64,000 bases of DNA, taken from Apium graveolens. Taxonomy: Eukaryota; Streptophyta; Magnoliopsida; Apiales; Apiaceae. How positions within the stretch are numbered: the stretch's first letter is position 1; each line of letters opens with the position of its first letter. Below the pieces are notes generated by a model. The model did no database searches, was not told the origin of the DNA, and was given only the letters and a program-made list of their open reading frames with translations. Of the stretch, positions 20,926 through 34,145 are shown in pieces. The translations under genes were made by a program, and so were the position numbers. The stretch is taken from assembly GCF_009905375.1 (NCBI RefSeq), contig NC_133650.1, positions 141,849,135 to 141,913,134 on the forward strand, in the 5' to 3' direction.

Positions 20926-21810
20926 AAATGGCCATCTCCCCTATCCCCTTTATGGAAGAGGCAAAGCAAGCTGCGGCCTCGGGCCTAGTTCAGCCCCCGG
21001 CTGCGACCACAGCGGCTCACTCTCAGGCTAACCCTCCAGCCCACATGACTACTCTGACCGAGCATCTCAGGAGTTCAGGGCCTTCTCCTCGACTGAAAAG
21101 GCATAGAGCCCATAGGGAGGGAAAAACTGGTGAGCCTGACCCAAAAAAGGCTGTTCCATCTGATGCTCATTTCCCCACTTCTTCTTCGATCAACACGGTC
21201 ACGACCACATTTGGCCGGATTGCTCAAGCTAACATCAGCGACCAGGATGTGAAGAATTGGGCCTCTTCTTCTCTCGAGGCCAACCAGGATGCACTGACCT
21301 GGGCCGCAGCGGAGGCTGTCTAAGGCTCAAGAAATGCGAGCCCTCAGCCAGACCAATATAAAGCTCGACTCTAAGGTCAAGTATCTTCAGAGCAAGGTCG
21401 CCGAGCACGGGCAGGAGAAAGTTACGCTAGTGAATAATTATAATCAAAAGATGCTCGACCTGAATGCTGCTCATAAGAAGGCATTAAGAGAACAGAAGGA
21501 AGCTCATGACCTGGCCGCGGAGGCGTGGAAGAAGGTGAAGGATAGCCTCGAGGAGAGGGTGCTCGAGCTGGAGGGGTCAGTTTCTGCCTTGACCGCGGGC
21601 CGCGAGGCCGCCCTTGCTGATGCCAGGAACCTGGGGGCCAGGAACTTCATGTAAATCTTCATCAGTAAGGTTTCTGACTTTGATTGGGCGGCTCTGGGCA
21701 CGGGCACAGTTAGGCACGCTGAGAAGCTAAAGCTGGAGATGGAAAGGGATGCTCAGATTTCTGAGGAGGCCCGACTCGTAGCTGAGCAGGCCCGGGTCGC
21801 AAGGAGATAG

Positions 21811-22196
21811 AGGCTGATAACCCTTAGATTAATTTTATTTTGTAACTAGACTTTTGACTGGGTAAGCGGGCACCCTTCTCGCTTCGCATTTATATTAGAA
21901 ATATATTACCTTGGGGCTTAACTTATTTATCTCTTGTTTGTATAAAATTACAAGTCTTTTGTGCCCACATTTATCTTTATTGTGCTAGCTAGTTCTCTTA
22001 ATTTTGACCAAAATTTATCATAACCCTGGCCGCGTATGACGGATGTTACACCTTCACAGCGAGCCAAGCTCATCAGCTCGCATCAATGTTCAATCAAATA
22101 AAATGAATGAAAATTTAAGTAGAGCATGCTCACACCATTACTAACTCACAAGTGTTATATGTGTACTTGCATTAACGGGCCGGGCCTATGGGCTCG
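21811..22196. other. Tat element noncoding part after the antisense gene
   Basis: No gene is seen. The sequence carries GAGCC/GCTCGC words typical of the Tat element and continues at 36239 after the Y insertion. Probable 3' UTR of the antisense gene. Confidence 0.6.
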
Positions 22197-24130
22197 TATA
22201 ACACCCCCAAATCCGGGGTCGGGGATCCGGGTTGTCACGAGTTCCATTTCCCTTAATAACACCCAATCTTAATAAACAATCAACTACTCTGTACTATAAC
22301 CCCATAATAAACACACACACCACAAGTTATAACCTCAGAGATGAATATCCAAAAATAACACGAGTCATTTTATTCCACAATTATATGCCATTACACCTTA
22401 GAAGGGTTTCTGAATAAATTTACATTTCTTTGCCATTATTACAATTGATAAAGATACATAAGTGTGGTACATCAAAAGTTGAAAGCCTAGCCTATTGGTA
22501 GTTCCTACCTCAGCTACAGCGACATCAACACCTATAGGAAACTGCGGAACGTTTCCTATCCGCTCGCGAATTGAGAGCTTGGTCATGTTCATCTTGTCTA
22601 TCTGATGTTGTGTGATGAAAGAAGAAAGCAAGGGTGATTAACAAGCTCACCGAAATAATATGTATAATGATTAACAATATATGAGCATTCTCATAGTACT
22701 CATGAAAGTCTTGGTCAAGTAAAAAAATGAACCAAGTTTGATATCTTATCGCGACCAAGTCACAAAATATTCAGTATATATGTATATATACTTTTCAAAA
22801 TCTTGAAAGTCCCCTTCCATGCATAATATACACAGAGTTCCAGTTGATAACTCTATAAAAATATCGTTGCGAGGTGATCTCATATATCTAACCTTGTCTC
22901 AACGTTTTTGTGAAAATCTTTGTCATGCATAAGATAATCATTAACCAGATATAAGTTGAAAAGATGAAGTTATAAGATACTCCAATATACTTATATCTTT
23001 TCCGGATACTACTTGAACTACCACCATTCAAGGTATCATCAGTTTCAAAAGTTCATCACATAGATGAGACTACAAGAAAAGACTTGAATAGATTCAATCT
23101 TTGAAATATCCTCAAAATGAAATGAAGTTACGAGATACTTCATTTGATGAAAACATCATTTTGAAAACTCGACCCTGCCAACACTCAACAATCACCCAAC
23201 CGTAGCCTTTCTATCGAAGTGCTCTGGGTAGTGTTGCAGAAATATCCAATTGGATGATGAACTGATTACGGGATTTTTCCGCGCCAGGAAGACCACTCAC
23301 GATGATCAGTTGTAGTAGTGCAACCCCACCATTTTCTACATGTAGAGGAGAACAGTCGGATTTACTTGTCAACCGAACCCTGGACTCCTATGGAATGGAC
23401 TGTCTTAGCGGAACTTCCAGGCCATTTGGGCCAATATAATAAGGTTGGGCCGGCGCCACTCGACCACTTACGCCACTCCTAGTTCATATGAAATCCATGA
23501 CTCTGAAACGTAAAGCTTGTCCCCCCTTTTCCCAAGTAGAAACTTGTTGATACGGCTCCACCAAGAAGTCGTATCTAGTTGGAAAGGAAAACTCACCGAT
23601 ATTTCCCAGGCGGTGCCTGTTAATGGATTAACTTGTTCCAAGAATTTTACTTCCCGAGCGTTGGGTAAGTAATCAAAAACTCTTTTATCAAAACAGCAAC
23701 CTTGTTGCGAATATAAAATACACCATAGAGTCGGATCCCTCAGGTTTTGAGCGAGTATTTAAATCCCCTTCGAAATGAAGATCTTAAATATATAAAAAAA
23801 ATGAGTTTTGGGATCCGCCCTAACCTTTAAAAATCATTTTGAAGACTCGAAAACATTTTTAAGAATGTTTGGAGTAATCCTGATTTAATAAAATAAATCA
23901 GTCCCAATATATTAGAAAAATCTGAATATTATTATTTAAATAATATTCCCATAAAGAATAATCTTTATAAAAATAATTGAAGTAGAAGTTTTAAAACTCA
24001 TACTTGAAATGAATAATAAATAACCAAAGATATACTTATACGAAAGTACGATCTTTATTTAAATAATCAAAAATAAGTTTGATTATCGAAACATTATTCT
24101 TTAATAAAATAAAGAATATTATTTAATAAA

Positions 24131-24298
24131 ATAAGCGGAGTCATAAGTCCTCGAATGAATATTCAAAACAATATTCATTAAATAAAATAAGCGGAGTCAT
24201 AAGTCCTCGAATGAATATTCAAAACAATATTCATTAAATAAAATAAGCGGAGTCATAAGTCTTCGAATGAATATTCAAAATAATATTCATTAAGTAAA
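24131..24298. repeat. 56-bp tandem repeat in Y left LTR (3 copies)
   Basis: ATAAGCGGAGTCATAAGTC begins at 24131, 24187 and 24243, exactly 56 bp apart. The right LTR has only two copies (33953-34064), which explains most of the length difference between the LTRs. Confidence 0.9.
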
Positions 24299-24339
24299 AT
24301 AAAGTTATCGAATAAACCTTATTCGAATAATAGTTTTGA

Positions 24340-24382
24340 AAACTATTTATATATATATAAATATATATAAATATATAATATA
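24340..24382. repeat. AT-rich low-complexity tract
   Basis: An interrupted (AT)n tract with TATATATATAAAT units. The matching tract at 34116-34148 in the other LTR differs in length. Confidence 0.8.
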
Positions 24383-26465
24383 CTCGGAAACATCGTCTCC
24401 CGGTTTAGAAAATATGTTCACCTTTGGGTCCCCTATACTAAGGGTATACGCAACTACTGCTTATCTCTAGCATAGGTATTATGCAACTTATAAGCAATTG
24501 AATCAACAATTAGATATCAAGATTATGAAACAGACATGCATATATACCATATTAGCATGCTCAAATATATCGCAAGATTTGCTAATAACAATTATGCACT
24601 TATCACAAGATAATGCATATACATATATACATCACAACAACAGTATAACGGGTAGAAAACTTGCCTGAGTGCTCTGGGGTAGACTTAAGCTTAGAGTGGG
24701 TCCGGTAACCTCTGAACAACAATATAAGCCAGAATTAAACCACGGTCGCTTAAGAAACTAGACTTTAACCAATTGAACCCTAACGTTTGCTTATGGTCAT
24801 TTTTATGCTTAACAAATCATATAAGTCGTTCGAGTACCCTCGGCTCCACCATTTTTAATAAATTAACCGTTATGAATTTTAAGGCGACACTTTCGCGAAT
24901 ACCCTACCAACTGCCTAGTCCACTTTACATAATTGTTTCATACTCCAATTAGTCATTTAAGGGCCTTAACCAAGGTTTCAAAGTAAGGCGAGGGGTAATG
25001 GTTCGTTCGCGAAACGCCGTTACTTAAAACGGTCGTTTCTCCTAAACCGTACATCGGATTCAAGCGAACCACATATCAAAACGAAGCTCGTAACATGAAC
25101 TATCTAAAAATGGCAAAGGTTAGAATCTTTTAGTGAGTTCACGGGTCCTAAAGTTAAGAACAGAACAGTTAAGGAAAATCGGGCATTATGACGACTATGT
25201 TTACGCGATTACCAAGTTTTAAACCACTCCAAACAATCACCATTCGACTCACAACCAACAATACAACCAACCCCCATCCAAACCTTACTACATCAGTCCC
25301 CAAACCTCAAGATTTTCCAATTTATACAACCCCACACATGAACTACTAGCTATACTTAAGTTTCATTAACTATAAACAAGATTTCAACATCCAAATCACT
25401 ACAAATCCAATCCAAACTCTAAACACACAAGCATCATGATTCTCATTTACTATAACCATCAAAACCATCGTAATACTCAAAGTAAAGTTAGGGTTTGGAG
25501 GTGTTATACCTTCCTTGGAGTGATTAGAGTAGCTAGGAAGTCTTAGGGAGCCTCCTACAAGTTTGATCTTTCCAAAGAAATCAAGAACACAAAGTTAGGT
25601 TTTGAAGTTTCTAAAAGTCAGATTGAAAGAACTGTCAAAACGAGGGTCTTACCTTACTTATTTGGACGAGACATGTGCAGAAGAGTTGTAGGCCATCTCA
25701 ATACCTTTCCAAAGAGCTATAGAACATACTATTTGAGTGAGTATTGAGGGAGATATGATAGTTTGAAGTTGCTGCCCTGGTTTTGGCCGAGAGCTTTTGT
25801 TCATGGAAAGCAAAAGTCAACTTCTAATTTGTGTTTTGTGATTTGTTTTGCCTTGGCTTGGTTGCTACCTTTTGTTTGTTAATTAAGTTGTTACCATGGT
25901 AAAAATTGTGTGGCTCACAATCAACCAACCAATCCTTCCCACTTTGTCATGCTCATGTCATCTGCTTATGTCATCTTGTTACACTTGTCTTCCTCTTGTT
26001 GGTGTGATGACATCATCGTCCATTAACCTCTTTGATTAACCCATAATTACTTGGCTAATGACCGCTGATCTGTTATATGGTTCTCTTAACTTTCGTTCTC
26101 ATTTATCGTTTGAGGGATCATACCCGGGATCTTATTACTTGGGTTCCCCTAAACCTTTCTTAATATTTTATATTCCTTTTATGATCCTCTCTTATAATCC
26201 TTGAATTAAATCATTTTAATTATGTTACCTTATACTCAATTCTTTCGGTATCTGGTGGATTTTCGGGAAAAATCAAAGTGTATGAATTTGGATTCTGACG
26301 ATCTTTACATACACTTATTTACTTTATGGAATACTAATACGATCTTAGAATTTCCATAATAGTACTCCTATATAGCGTGGTCTGATAATTTTCCTTAATC
26401 AGCATCATCAGCAAAAGTTACTATTCATCCGTGTTTCAAAAATTCCAAAAATTGGGGTTATTATA

Positions 26466-26500
26466 GTCTCCCCTCCTTAAAAGGATTCCGTCCCGGAATC
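26466..26500 (-). other. Y polypurine tract with preceding stem-loop
   Basis: On the minus strand a stem-loop GATTCC-GGGAC-GGAATC is followed by CTTTTAAGGAGGGGAGAC and then the LTR. This is the plus-strand primer site. The same arrangement, with a changed but still paired stem, stands in E3 at 49651-49685. Confidence 0.85.
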
Positions 26501-26509
26501 AGATAGAAA

Positions 26510-27265
26510 ATGAATAGGGATGTTCTCTTAGCATTGCACTTTCTAACTCTCAAGTAAATTTTCCTATATTGTGGTTCTACCATCAAACTCTGACTAGTTT
26601 GATAACCCTTCTCCTAAGCACTTGTTCCTTTTCAATCTATAACCCTTCCTGGTTGCTCCATATAGGTTACGTCTGGTTGCATGTCTATGCGCTCATATGC
26701 CCCTATTTGTCTGGCATCCGAATTACACTTCCTTAACATTGATACGTGGAACACGTTATGAACTTGCTACAGGTTCGGGGGTAGGGCTAGCTCATATGCT
26801 AACTTCCCAATACGTCTTAATATCTACAAGGGTCCAACACTTCATGGGCTTAGCTTTCCTTTCTTTCTGAACCACATCCATCTTTTCCAAGGGAATACCT
26901 ATAACAGCACTAGGTCCCCTACTTCCTATTCCTTGTCCTTTCGTGTCAATTCAACATACTTCTCATGTCCATCTTGGGCTACTACCAGCCGTCTTCTGAT
27001 TAGATCTATTATATCCCTGGTCCTTTGGACCACTGCTGGTCCGAGCATCTTGCGCTCTACAACTTCATCCTAACATAAGGGAGATCGACATTGTCTTCCC
27101 TCAAGGATCTCATAAGGAGACATCTCGATAATGACATATGATCTATTGTCGTAAGAAAACTCAATCCCTGTTAAGTGATCATTCCAAATTCTTTCAAGTC
27201 TATTGCACAGACTCTCATCATAGCTTCTAGCATTATAGCTTTTGCTTCTCAATACTCCTTCTATT
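26510..27265 (-). pseudogene. Y integrase C-terminus and chromodomain remnant
   Basis: In the minus-strand translation, WNDHLTGIEFSYDNRSY and MSPYEILEGRQCRSPLC match the integrase block found in E2 and E3. Downstream are KMLGPAVVQRTRD, RRRLVVAQDGHEKY, VHNVFHVSMLRKC and the start of the chromodomain-type tail (about 26560-26640). Stops replace several Trp and Gln codons. It cannot encode an active protein. Confidence 0.8.
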
Positions 27266-30200
27266 CTGGTTCATAAGCGTTACTATCTTCCGTACAGAAT
27301 ACTATTCTAGATATACCTTTACTCGCTAGAGTTTTATAACCTTTTAATAAATGCGTCAACCTTAGTATCACGAATGCGTTTCCATTCCGAATACCATCAT
27401 ACTTGGTATCACTTCATCTTTAGCTGCCTTCATCTTCGAAAGCTTGGTCCTTCGTGTAGAAGTAAAAGAATTTATTGAGAGATCACTATGATCATGAACA
27501 CTTGTTCTATTGCATAGTTAGTACAGAAGGTGGCCAGCCTTTAGTACTTGACAAGCAATTAAACAACATGCGGTATCCTACTAGGCTTCTATCACACAGA
27601 TAGATAGTCATTCGGCAATACCTCCCCTTCCGGAAGGGTTGTTCTTCTCAGCTTATACAAAATGAAAAGAAAAGAATGAATTAAAGAGAATTGTATATAT
27701 GAAAAAAATATACTGCCACAAAATATCTGGCTTGGAGTCTACCTCTGAACTATAGAGGTTTGTCATAGGAGAACAAAACATATAGGTATATATATCAACA
27801 TCAAATATTATAGCATCACATTTCACGTGCTTAAAGATTTTTTTGCTATTCCGTCCATCATTCTACGGACCCATGCTCTTGCTCGAGCTCATAAACACTC
27901 ACCTTTGAAACTCCCTCGACATCGAAACTCGAATAAGGGATTTCATTCTAGACATCATTGTTACAAGAATTCTATGCTTGCACCGCAACCTTCCTCGTAT
28001 AGCAATACGACTCTCTATTAGTAAGAAGGAATAAGTATTCAATAGGTAGATAATCAACTTAATTAGCCTATCAATGATAACTTATACACCACCACGACCC
28101 GATTAGTGGTACTCACTCTCAACATCCATTCCAATACAACTCTCACGGTCGTAAGTAATCGGCTCATTACTCGCAAAATCATTCCTGCATTACTATGCCC
28201 ACCGTTGACCTACTATAGTCATTCGTTTTCCATAAAGTTTTAATAGCTAACCATATGGAGTCCATTCATATCATATCGAATCCTTCTAAGGAGGTAACAT
28301 AATCACCATTCCTGATTCGTGAAGAACATTCCTGATCCTGACGTACATACATGACATGAAGCAGATAAAATTACAGAAGAGTTTCAATCAAAGCAACGAT
28401 AGCAGGCTAATACCATTATTAACCATATTTCTTTACTGGGAGACATGAAGCTCAAAGGTTCATTTAGTCCTTTCGTAACATGCTCCTGGCTTATCTCAAG
28501 ATAGGACCTTCTAAGATAGAAAGCCCGTTCACGGCGATTACATGAATTAAATCTTTACCAAACTACTATTACGGTTGAGTACCGCACAGTCATCAGAAGG
28601 AATGTCAATCTTTCACACCATAATACAACCTTCACGGAATTAACCATTATCACTGTATTCCTTTGGCACGAGCGCCGATAATTGTCCTCTTACACTTAAA
28701 GTGTTGGCCACCTCTTTGGCCTTTCCTGATAGTAAAATTTCCTTACAATCAATGTCATTTTAACCACCTCCAACTAAATTTTCTACCTCATTTCAATCAC
28801 TGCTTATGTGAAAATGCTTCTCTTAAGTCCTGGTGAGAAAAAAATCACCATTTTTCCATAAGTCATTGCCTTAGTCTTTAGATGTGAACATTGCCATGAC
28901 TGACTCTCGATCATACTTAGGACGTCTCTTATCTTGGGTCATTCTTGCTTTTACCAATCTCGAACCTCATTGGATCGATCTATACTTTCTTATGGTTCAA
29001 CATGTGCCCCACCTGGCATTATTATAATTACGTCATATTTCCTTCATCAAAATTTCTATTCTTGAGAACTTTGAATATTACCTTTCTCCTTGTAAAACCT
29101 CTAAGGTTATCCTTAAATCCTTCATCAGGTACACCCTAGGCACAGGGCATATCAAGATACCATTTACTAATACCAGAATCATTGTCTATATACTTCTGAA
29201 AAATTTCTCCACTGATCCTTAAAGGTTCTTGTTACCTTAATCCTTTCCAATTCATACTGTCAAAACTCATGATGTCCCTATTAAGGGTGAAATGCCAACC
29301 TTTATGCATTCCCCTAGGATTCATTTTAAGTTATCGGGGTTTTATACTTAATTCCACCTTTAAAAGATACTTACACTCTTCCATGGATAAATCAAGTCAT
29401 ATATACTTGATAGATTACCTTATTCAATCATTCTCACTTCGATAGTCTATACTTAATTTCACAATAGCATCCTTATTCAAACTGAGGTCAATCCATATGG
29501 CCTCCAAAAGATAACAACGGTTTTTTCTCTCGCTTTGCTTGCCTAATTTGGTAATGACAACAGTGATGTTCTGGGAGATATTGGTCGTGTTCAACGTGAA
29601 CTTCTTCTTAATAATTCCTTATTTACTTTTGTTGTTTATCTCAACAGTCATCTCAATGTTAGGATATCTTTCATACCTGGCATCTCCCTTTCTGGGTATC
29701 AAGCCACCGGTCTTACACTTCACATTCTTGAAGGTCAATTCCTTCATCCAATTTTCCTAATTTCTTACTTCCTTGTCTCCTCAGTCTATCCGCGTCTCAT
29801 TATTTATCCTTCGAACTATATGTATCTAATTTCTTAATATATGTATCTATTATGCCTTCAACCATCAATTTTAACTCATGGTGAATCACCCTCATCCTGA
29901 CGATTACATACTTTTTTATTTCTATTGCTACGAGTCTTTAGGGTTTCCTCATACCCAACTCCCTTATCATTCTTCAAACTCTATTGCCTTTATATTCCTT
30001 TCCACTTCAGTTTCTTTTTATTTTCCTTTCTCTTATCATTATTTCACGAACCGACACAACATAAGCATTGATTTCAAACATCCCGTCATTCTGGATTCGT
30101 GTCCTCCGAACGAATCTTGATAACTTTTACAACTTAGATTCATAATTCATCATACTCGTCTGCCTTTGTTCTGGCTCGAAAGCTTTTACACTATCTTCAT

Positions 30201-30880
30201 AACCTTGGGAAGTACTTTCCTGAAAACAATTGACTCAACTTAAATCAGTTTATTATAATCTCTTGCTCCATGCCTTCCTTGGCCTTTCACCAGCGGGTGG
30301 CCTCTCTCTTAGGAGGGTAAGTGACAAAAATAGTCTTTTGTGATTCATCAATCATTTACAATCTCAAATGATTCCTATATTTCCTTTAGCCAGGCTCTTG
30401 CCTCGACTGGGTCAGCTTGTTCCTTGGAACTCTGAGAGCTTAATGACTTAAAGGTCCTGAAAGAATTTCTCACCGCATTGTTTCCTCAGGGTGGTGGTTG
30501 GGGATAATAGTCTAAGTTCTGTCTAGAAAGGTCCATAAATTGCCGTATAGGAGTACCGTCTCGGGTCTCCTTTCCTTACTCGACTTCTGTTTCCTTAGTC
30601 TGAACGTTTCCTCCTCCTTCCCATAATCGGGGTCATCCTACATATTTTAAATCCTCATTTTCCACTTCATTATGTTATGGGTTCCTTCTATCTTGATGGC
30701 GACCTCCCTAACTATCACGTTCAGGGTTTGCTCTAAATCTTATTCCTCAAACTAGCTTTCATCTAAGATCTCATCTTTAAGCTCTTGAACATTTGGAACC
30801 CAAATTCTATAGGAATACCTCATTATTCCCTTATCATCTTTCTCGGTATTAATCTCTTATCTATTTGTTGGCTCTTTGCC
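27266..30880 (-). other. Y body: degraded gypsy pol sequence, order unclear
   Basis: This 3.6 kb has no usable frame. At about 28690-28790 the minus strand holds a degraded copy of the RNase H end (compare GGAGGTGGTTA and GGAAAGGCCAAA with 31040-31140), so the same pol segment occurs twice in Y. In E3 only about 1 kb separates this segment from the CRSPL block; here the distance from the copy at 31.1 kb is about 4 kb. A duplication or a second, older gypsy insertion is likely. Confidence 0.5.
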
Positions 30881-30884
30881 TTCA

Positions 30885-31620
30885 TTCATCACTTTTTCTG
30901 GTACAATATGTTCTTTTCCAATAATTCGGGTTGTATTGCAATCTCAAACAGCTTTTTGGTACCGGCTCCGGTTACCTTCACTTCTATTTCCATTTTCTCA
31001 AAATCTCTTATCAACTCTCCCAAAGACATTTTCATCTTGAGTCTCTCCTTCATACTAAGGGCATTAGCCACCAATTTTGGCTTTCCCTGGATGATAAAGA
31101 ATCTCATAATCGTAATCCTTGATTAGCTCTAACCACCTCCTCTGGCGTATGTTGTGCTCATTCTGCGTGAAAATGCACTAGAGCACTTATGGCTTGTGTA
31201 AATCTCGCACTTCTCTCCATACAAGTAGTGCCTCCAATCTTTAGGGCAAAACTAATACCACGAGCCCAAGCTCATGGGTGGGGATATCGAATTTTATATT
31301 CCCTTAATTATCTTGACGCGTACGCAATTACCTTGTTGTGCTGTATAAGAAGCACCCTAATTCCTTATGCGAAGCGTCACTACAAATCACAAAATCTCCT
31401 TTTCCATCCGGCAACGCCAACATAGGAGCCGTCACCAACCTTTGCTTCATTTCTTGAAAGCTTTTCTCGCATTTCTATGTCCATTTGAACTTTTCAGTCT
31501 TATGAGTAAGCCGCGTTAAAGGGGATACTATCTTTACAAACTTGAACGAACCTCCTATAGTGACCGGCCAATCCTACCTCTGGTAGTCGCCCTAACCATG
31601 GTCATCAATTCCTCAGTGGT
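30885..31620 (-). pseudogene. Y reverse transcriptase end and RNase H remnant
   Basis: The minus strand shows, in several frames, [71 protein letters not shown] and ALSMKERLKM, in the order of the gypsy RT end, RNase H and connection. Frameshifts and stops break it. The upstream RT (with the F-x-D-D box), protease and gag are absent. Confidence 0.8.
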
Positions 31621-32018
31621 CCTTTATTCATTCTTGTCAGGATCATTCACGGGATCCTTCTCAGCGATAATCCCTTCTAGGACAACATCCTCAACCGCTA
31701 CATCCTCAATATGAACATCATCCGGTCCCGTGTTAGGAAGCTCTATTGGATCCACAATCTAATCTCCAATAACTAATAAAACATCATCGCGTTGTTGCTC
31801 CTCAACCTCAGGGTTCGGAGTCCCGCTACCATATACGATAACGAACTACGCTCCTATCACGATATTTATAAGGGTTCCCATAAGGGTTTTAACTATCAGT
31901 ACTACGTTAGGTAGTCCGACTATGAACTTGGAAAGAGTTCTTATTTATCTTAGTGAACTTATTATTTTAACGCCACTTCATCTCTGAGGTTTATAACGCT
32001 TAGCTCTGATACCATTTT
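31621..32018 (-). other. Y leader and primer-binding site
   Basis: The primer-binding site TGGTATCAGAGC is at 32003-32014 on the minus strand, 4 bases from the LTR. About 390 bp of leader without a recognised gene follow before RT sequence starts, where 2-3 kb of gag, protease and RT would be expected. Confidence 0.8.
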
Positions 32019-34113
32019 TGTAACACCCCCAAATCCGGGGTCGGGGATCCGGGTTGTCACGAGTTCCATTTCCCTTAATAACACCCAATCTTAATAAATA
32101 ATCAACTACTCTGTACTGTGACCCCCCGATAAACACACACACCACAAATTATAGTCTCGGAGATGAATATCCAAAAATAACACGAGTCATCTTATTCCAC
32201 AATTATATGCCATTACACCTTAAAAGGGTTTCTGAATAAATTTACATTTCTTTGCCATTATTACAATTGATAAAGATACATAAGTCTGGTACATCAAAAG
32301 TTGAAAGCCTAGCCTATTGGTAGTTCCTACCTCAGCTACAGCGACATCAACGCCTATAGGAAACTGCGGAACGTTTCCTATCCGCTCGCGAATTGGGAGC
32401 TTGGTCCTGTTCATCTTGTCTATCTGATGTTGTGTGATGAAAGAAGAAAGCAAGGGTTAGCAACAAGCTCACCGAAATAATATGTATAATGATTAACAAT
32501 ATATGAGCATTCTCATAGTACTCATGAAAGTCTTGGTCAAGTAAAAAAATGAACCAAGTTTGATATCTTATCACGACTAAGTTGCAAAATATTCAGTATA
32601 TATGTATATATACTTTTCAAAATCTTGGAAGTCCTCTTCCATGCATAATATACACAGAGTTCCAGTTGATAACTGTATAAAAATATCGTTGCAAGGTGAT
32701 CTCATATATCTAACCTTGTCTCAACGTTTTTGTGAAAATCTTTGTCATGCATAAGATAATCATTAACCAGATATAAGTTGAAAAGATGAAGTTACAAGAT
32801 ACTCCAATATACTTTTATCTTTTCCGGATAATACTTGAACTACCACTGTTCAAGGTATCATCAGTTTCAAAAGTTCATCACATAGATGAGACTACAAGAA
32901 AAGACTTGAATAGATTCAATCTTTAAAATATCCTCAAAATGAAATAAAGTTACGAGATACTTCATTTGATGAAAACATCATTTCGAAAACTCGACACTGC
33001 CAACACTCAACAATCGCCCAACCGTAGCCTTTCTATCGATGTGCTCTGGGTAGTGTTGCAGAAATATCCAATTGGATGATGAACTCATTACGGGAGTTTG
33101 CCGCGCCAGGAAGACCACTCACGATGATCAGTCGCAGTAGTGCAACCCCACCATTTTCTACATGTAGAGGAGAACAGTCGGATTTACTTGTCAACCGAAC
33201 CCTCGACTCCTAAGAAATGGACTGTCTTAGCGGAACTTCCAGGCCATTTGGGCCAATATAATAAGGCTGGGCCGGCGCCACTCGACCACTTACGCCACTC
33301 CTAGTTCAGATGAAATCCATGACTCTGAAACATAAACCTCGTCCCCCCTTTCCCCAAGTAGAAACTTGTTGATACGGCTCCACCAAGAAGTCGTATCTAG
33401 TTGGAAAGGAAAACTCACCGATATTTCCCAGGCGGTGCCTGTTAATGGATTAACTTGTTCCAAGAATTTTACTTCCCGAGTGTTGGGTAAGTAATCAAAA
33501 ACTCTTTTATCAAAACAGCAACCTTGTTGCGAATATAAAATACACCACAGAGCCGGATCCCTCAGGTTTTGAGTGAGTATTTAAATCCCCTTCGAAAGGA
33601 ATATCTTAAATATATAAAAAAATGAGTTTTGGGATCCGCCCTAACCTTTAAAAATCATTTTGAAGACTCGAAAACATTTTTAAGAATGTTTGGAGTAATG
33701 CTGATTTAATAAAATAAATCAGTCCCAATATATTTGATAATATCTGAATATTATTATTTAAATAATATTCCCATAAAGAATAATCTTTATAAAAATAATT
33801 GAAGTAGAAGTTTTAAAACTCATACTTGAAATGAATAATAAATAACCAAAGATATACTTATACGAAAGTACGATCTTTATTTGAATAATCGAAAATAAGT
33901 TTGATTATCGAAACATTATTCTTTAATAAAATAAAGAATATTATTTAATAAAGTAAGCGGAGTCATAAGTCCTCGAATGAATATTCAAAACAATATTCAT
34001 TAAATAAAATAAGCGGAGTCATAAGTCCTCGAATGAATATTCAAAATAATATTCATTAAGTAAAATAAAGTTATCGAATAAACCTTATTCGAATAATAGT
34101 TTTGAAAACTATT

Positions 34114-34145
<32 letters not shown>

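Larger units (their letters stand above)
18745..21810 (+). pseudogene. Antisense gene of the Tat element (plant gypsy-type transposon domain, coiled coil)
   Basis: The start Met at 19134 opens a Ser/Ala/Pro-rich N-terminus. Exon parts at 19484-19924 (acidic) and 19981-20496 follow. The middle has VVLPLPHMRCYRF, then a block (SSPLHPFIKDVCEYYQLAPLQ, in pieces) that matches the putative gypsy-type transposon domain (Pfam Transposase_28 style), ending at WKSPYFYIHEV. Two introns keep the frame exactly. The next exon ends with KKKPKKRAKK, a likely nuclear signal, and the last part (21334-21810) is a long coiled coil. Defects: stops at 19281, 19443, 19922, 20730 and 21652 and frameshifts near 19450, 19940-19980, 20330 and 21320. 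The function of such proteins is unknown; they are found antisense in Tat-group elements. Confidence 0.8.
22197..26465 (-). repeat. Y left LTR (3' LTR of the element, 4.27 kb)
   Basis: It matches 32019-36233 over its full length. The termini here are TATAACACCC and GTTATTATA, where the other LTR has TGTAACACCC and GTTATTACA, so both ends have decayed by one base. It holds three copies of a 56-bp tandem unit against two in the other LTR. The ORFs inside (for example 22398-22758, minus) also occur in the other LTR with frame-breaking changes and are not genes. Confidence 0.92.

Noticed and set aside
22398..22758. Small ORFs at the start of Y LTRs (also 32220-32574)
   Set aside because: Same LTR sequence in both places with start and frame changes; no conserved protein features.
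27827..30120. Plus-strand ORFs of 60-80 residues inside Y
   Set aside because: They lie opposite to degraded pol sequence, are short and have no motif.
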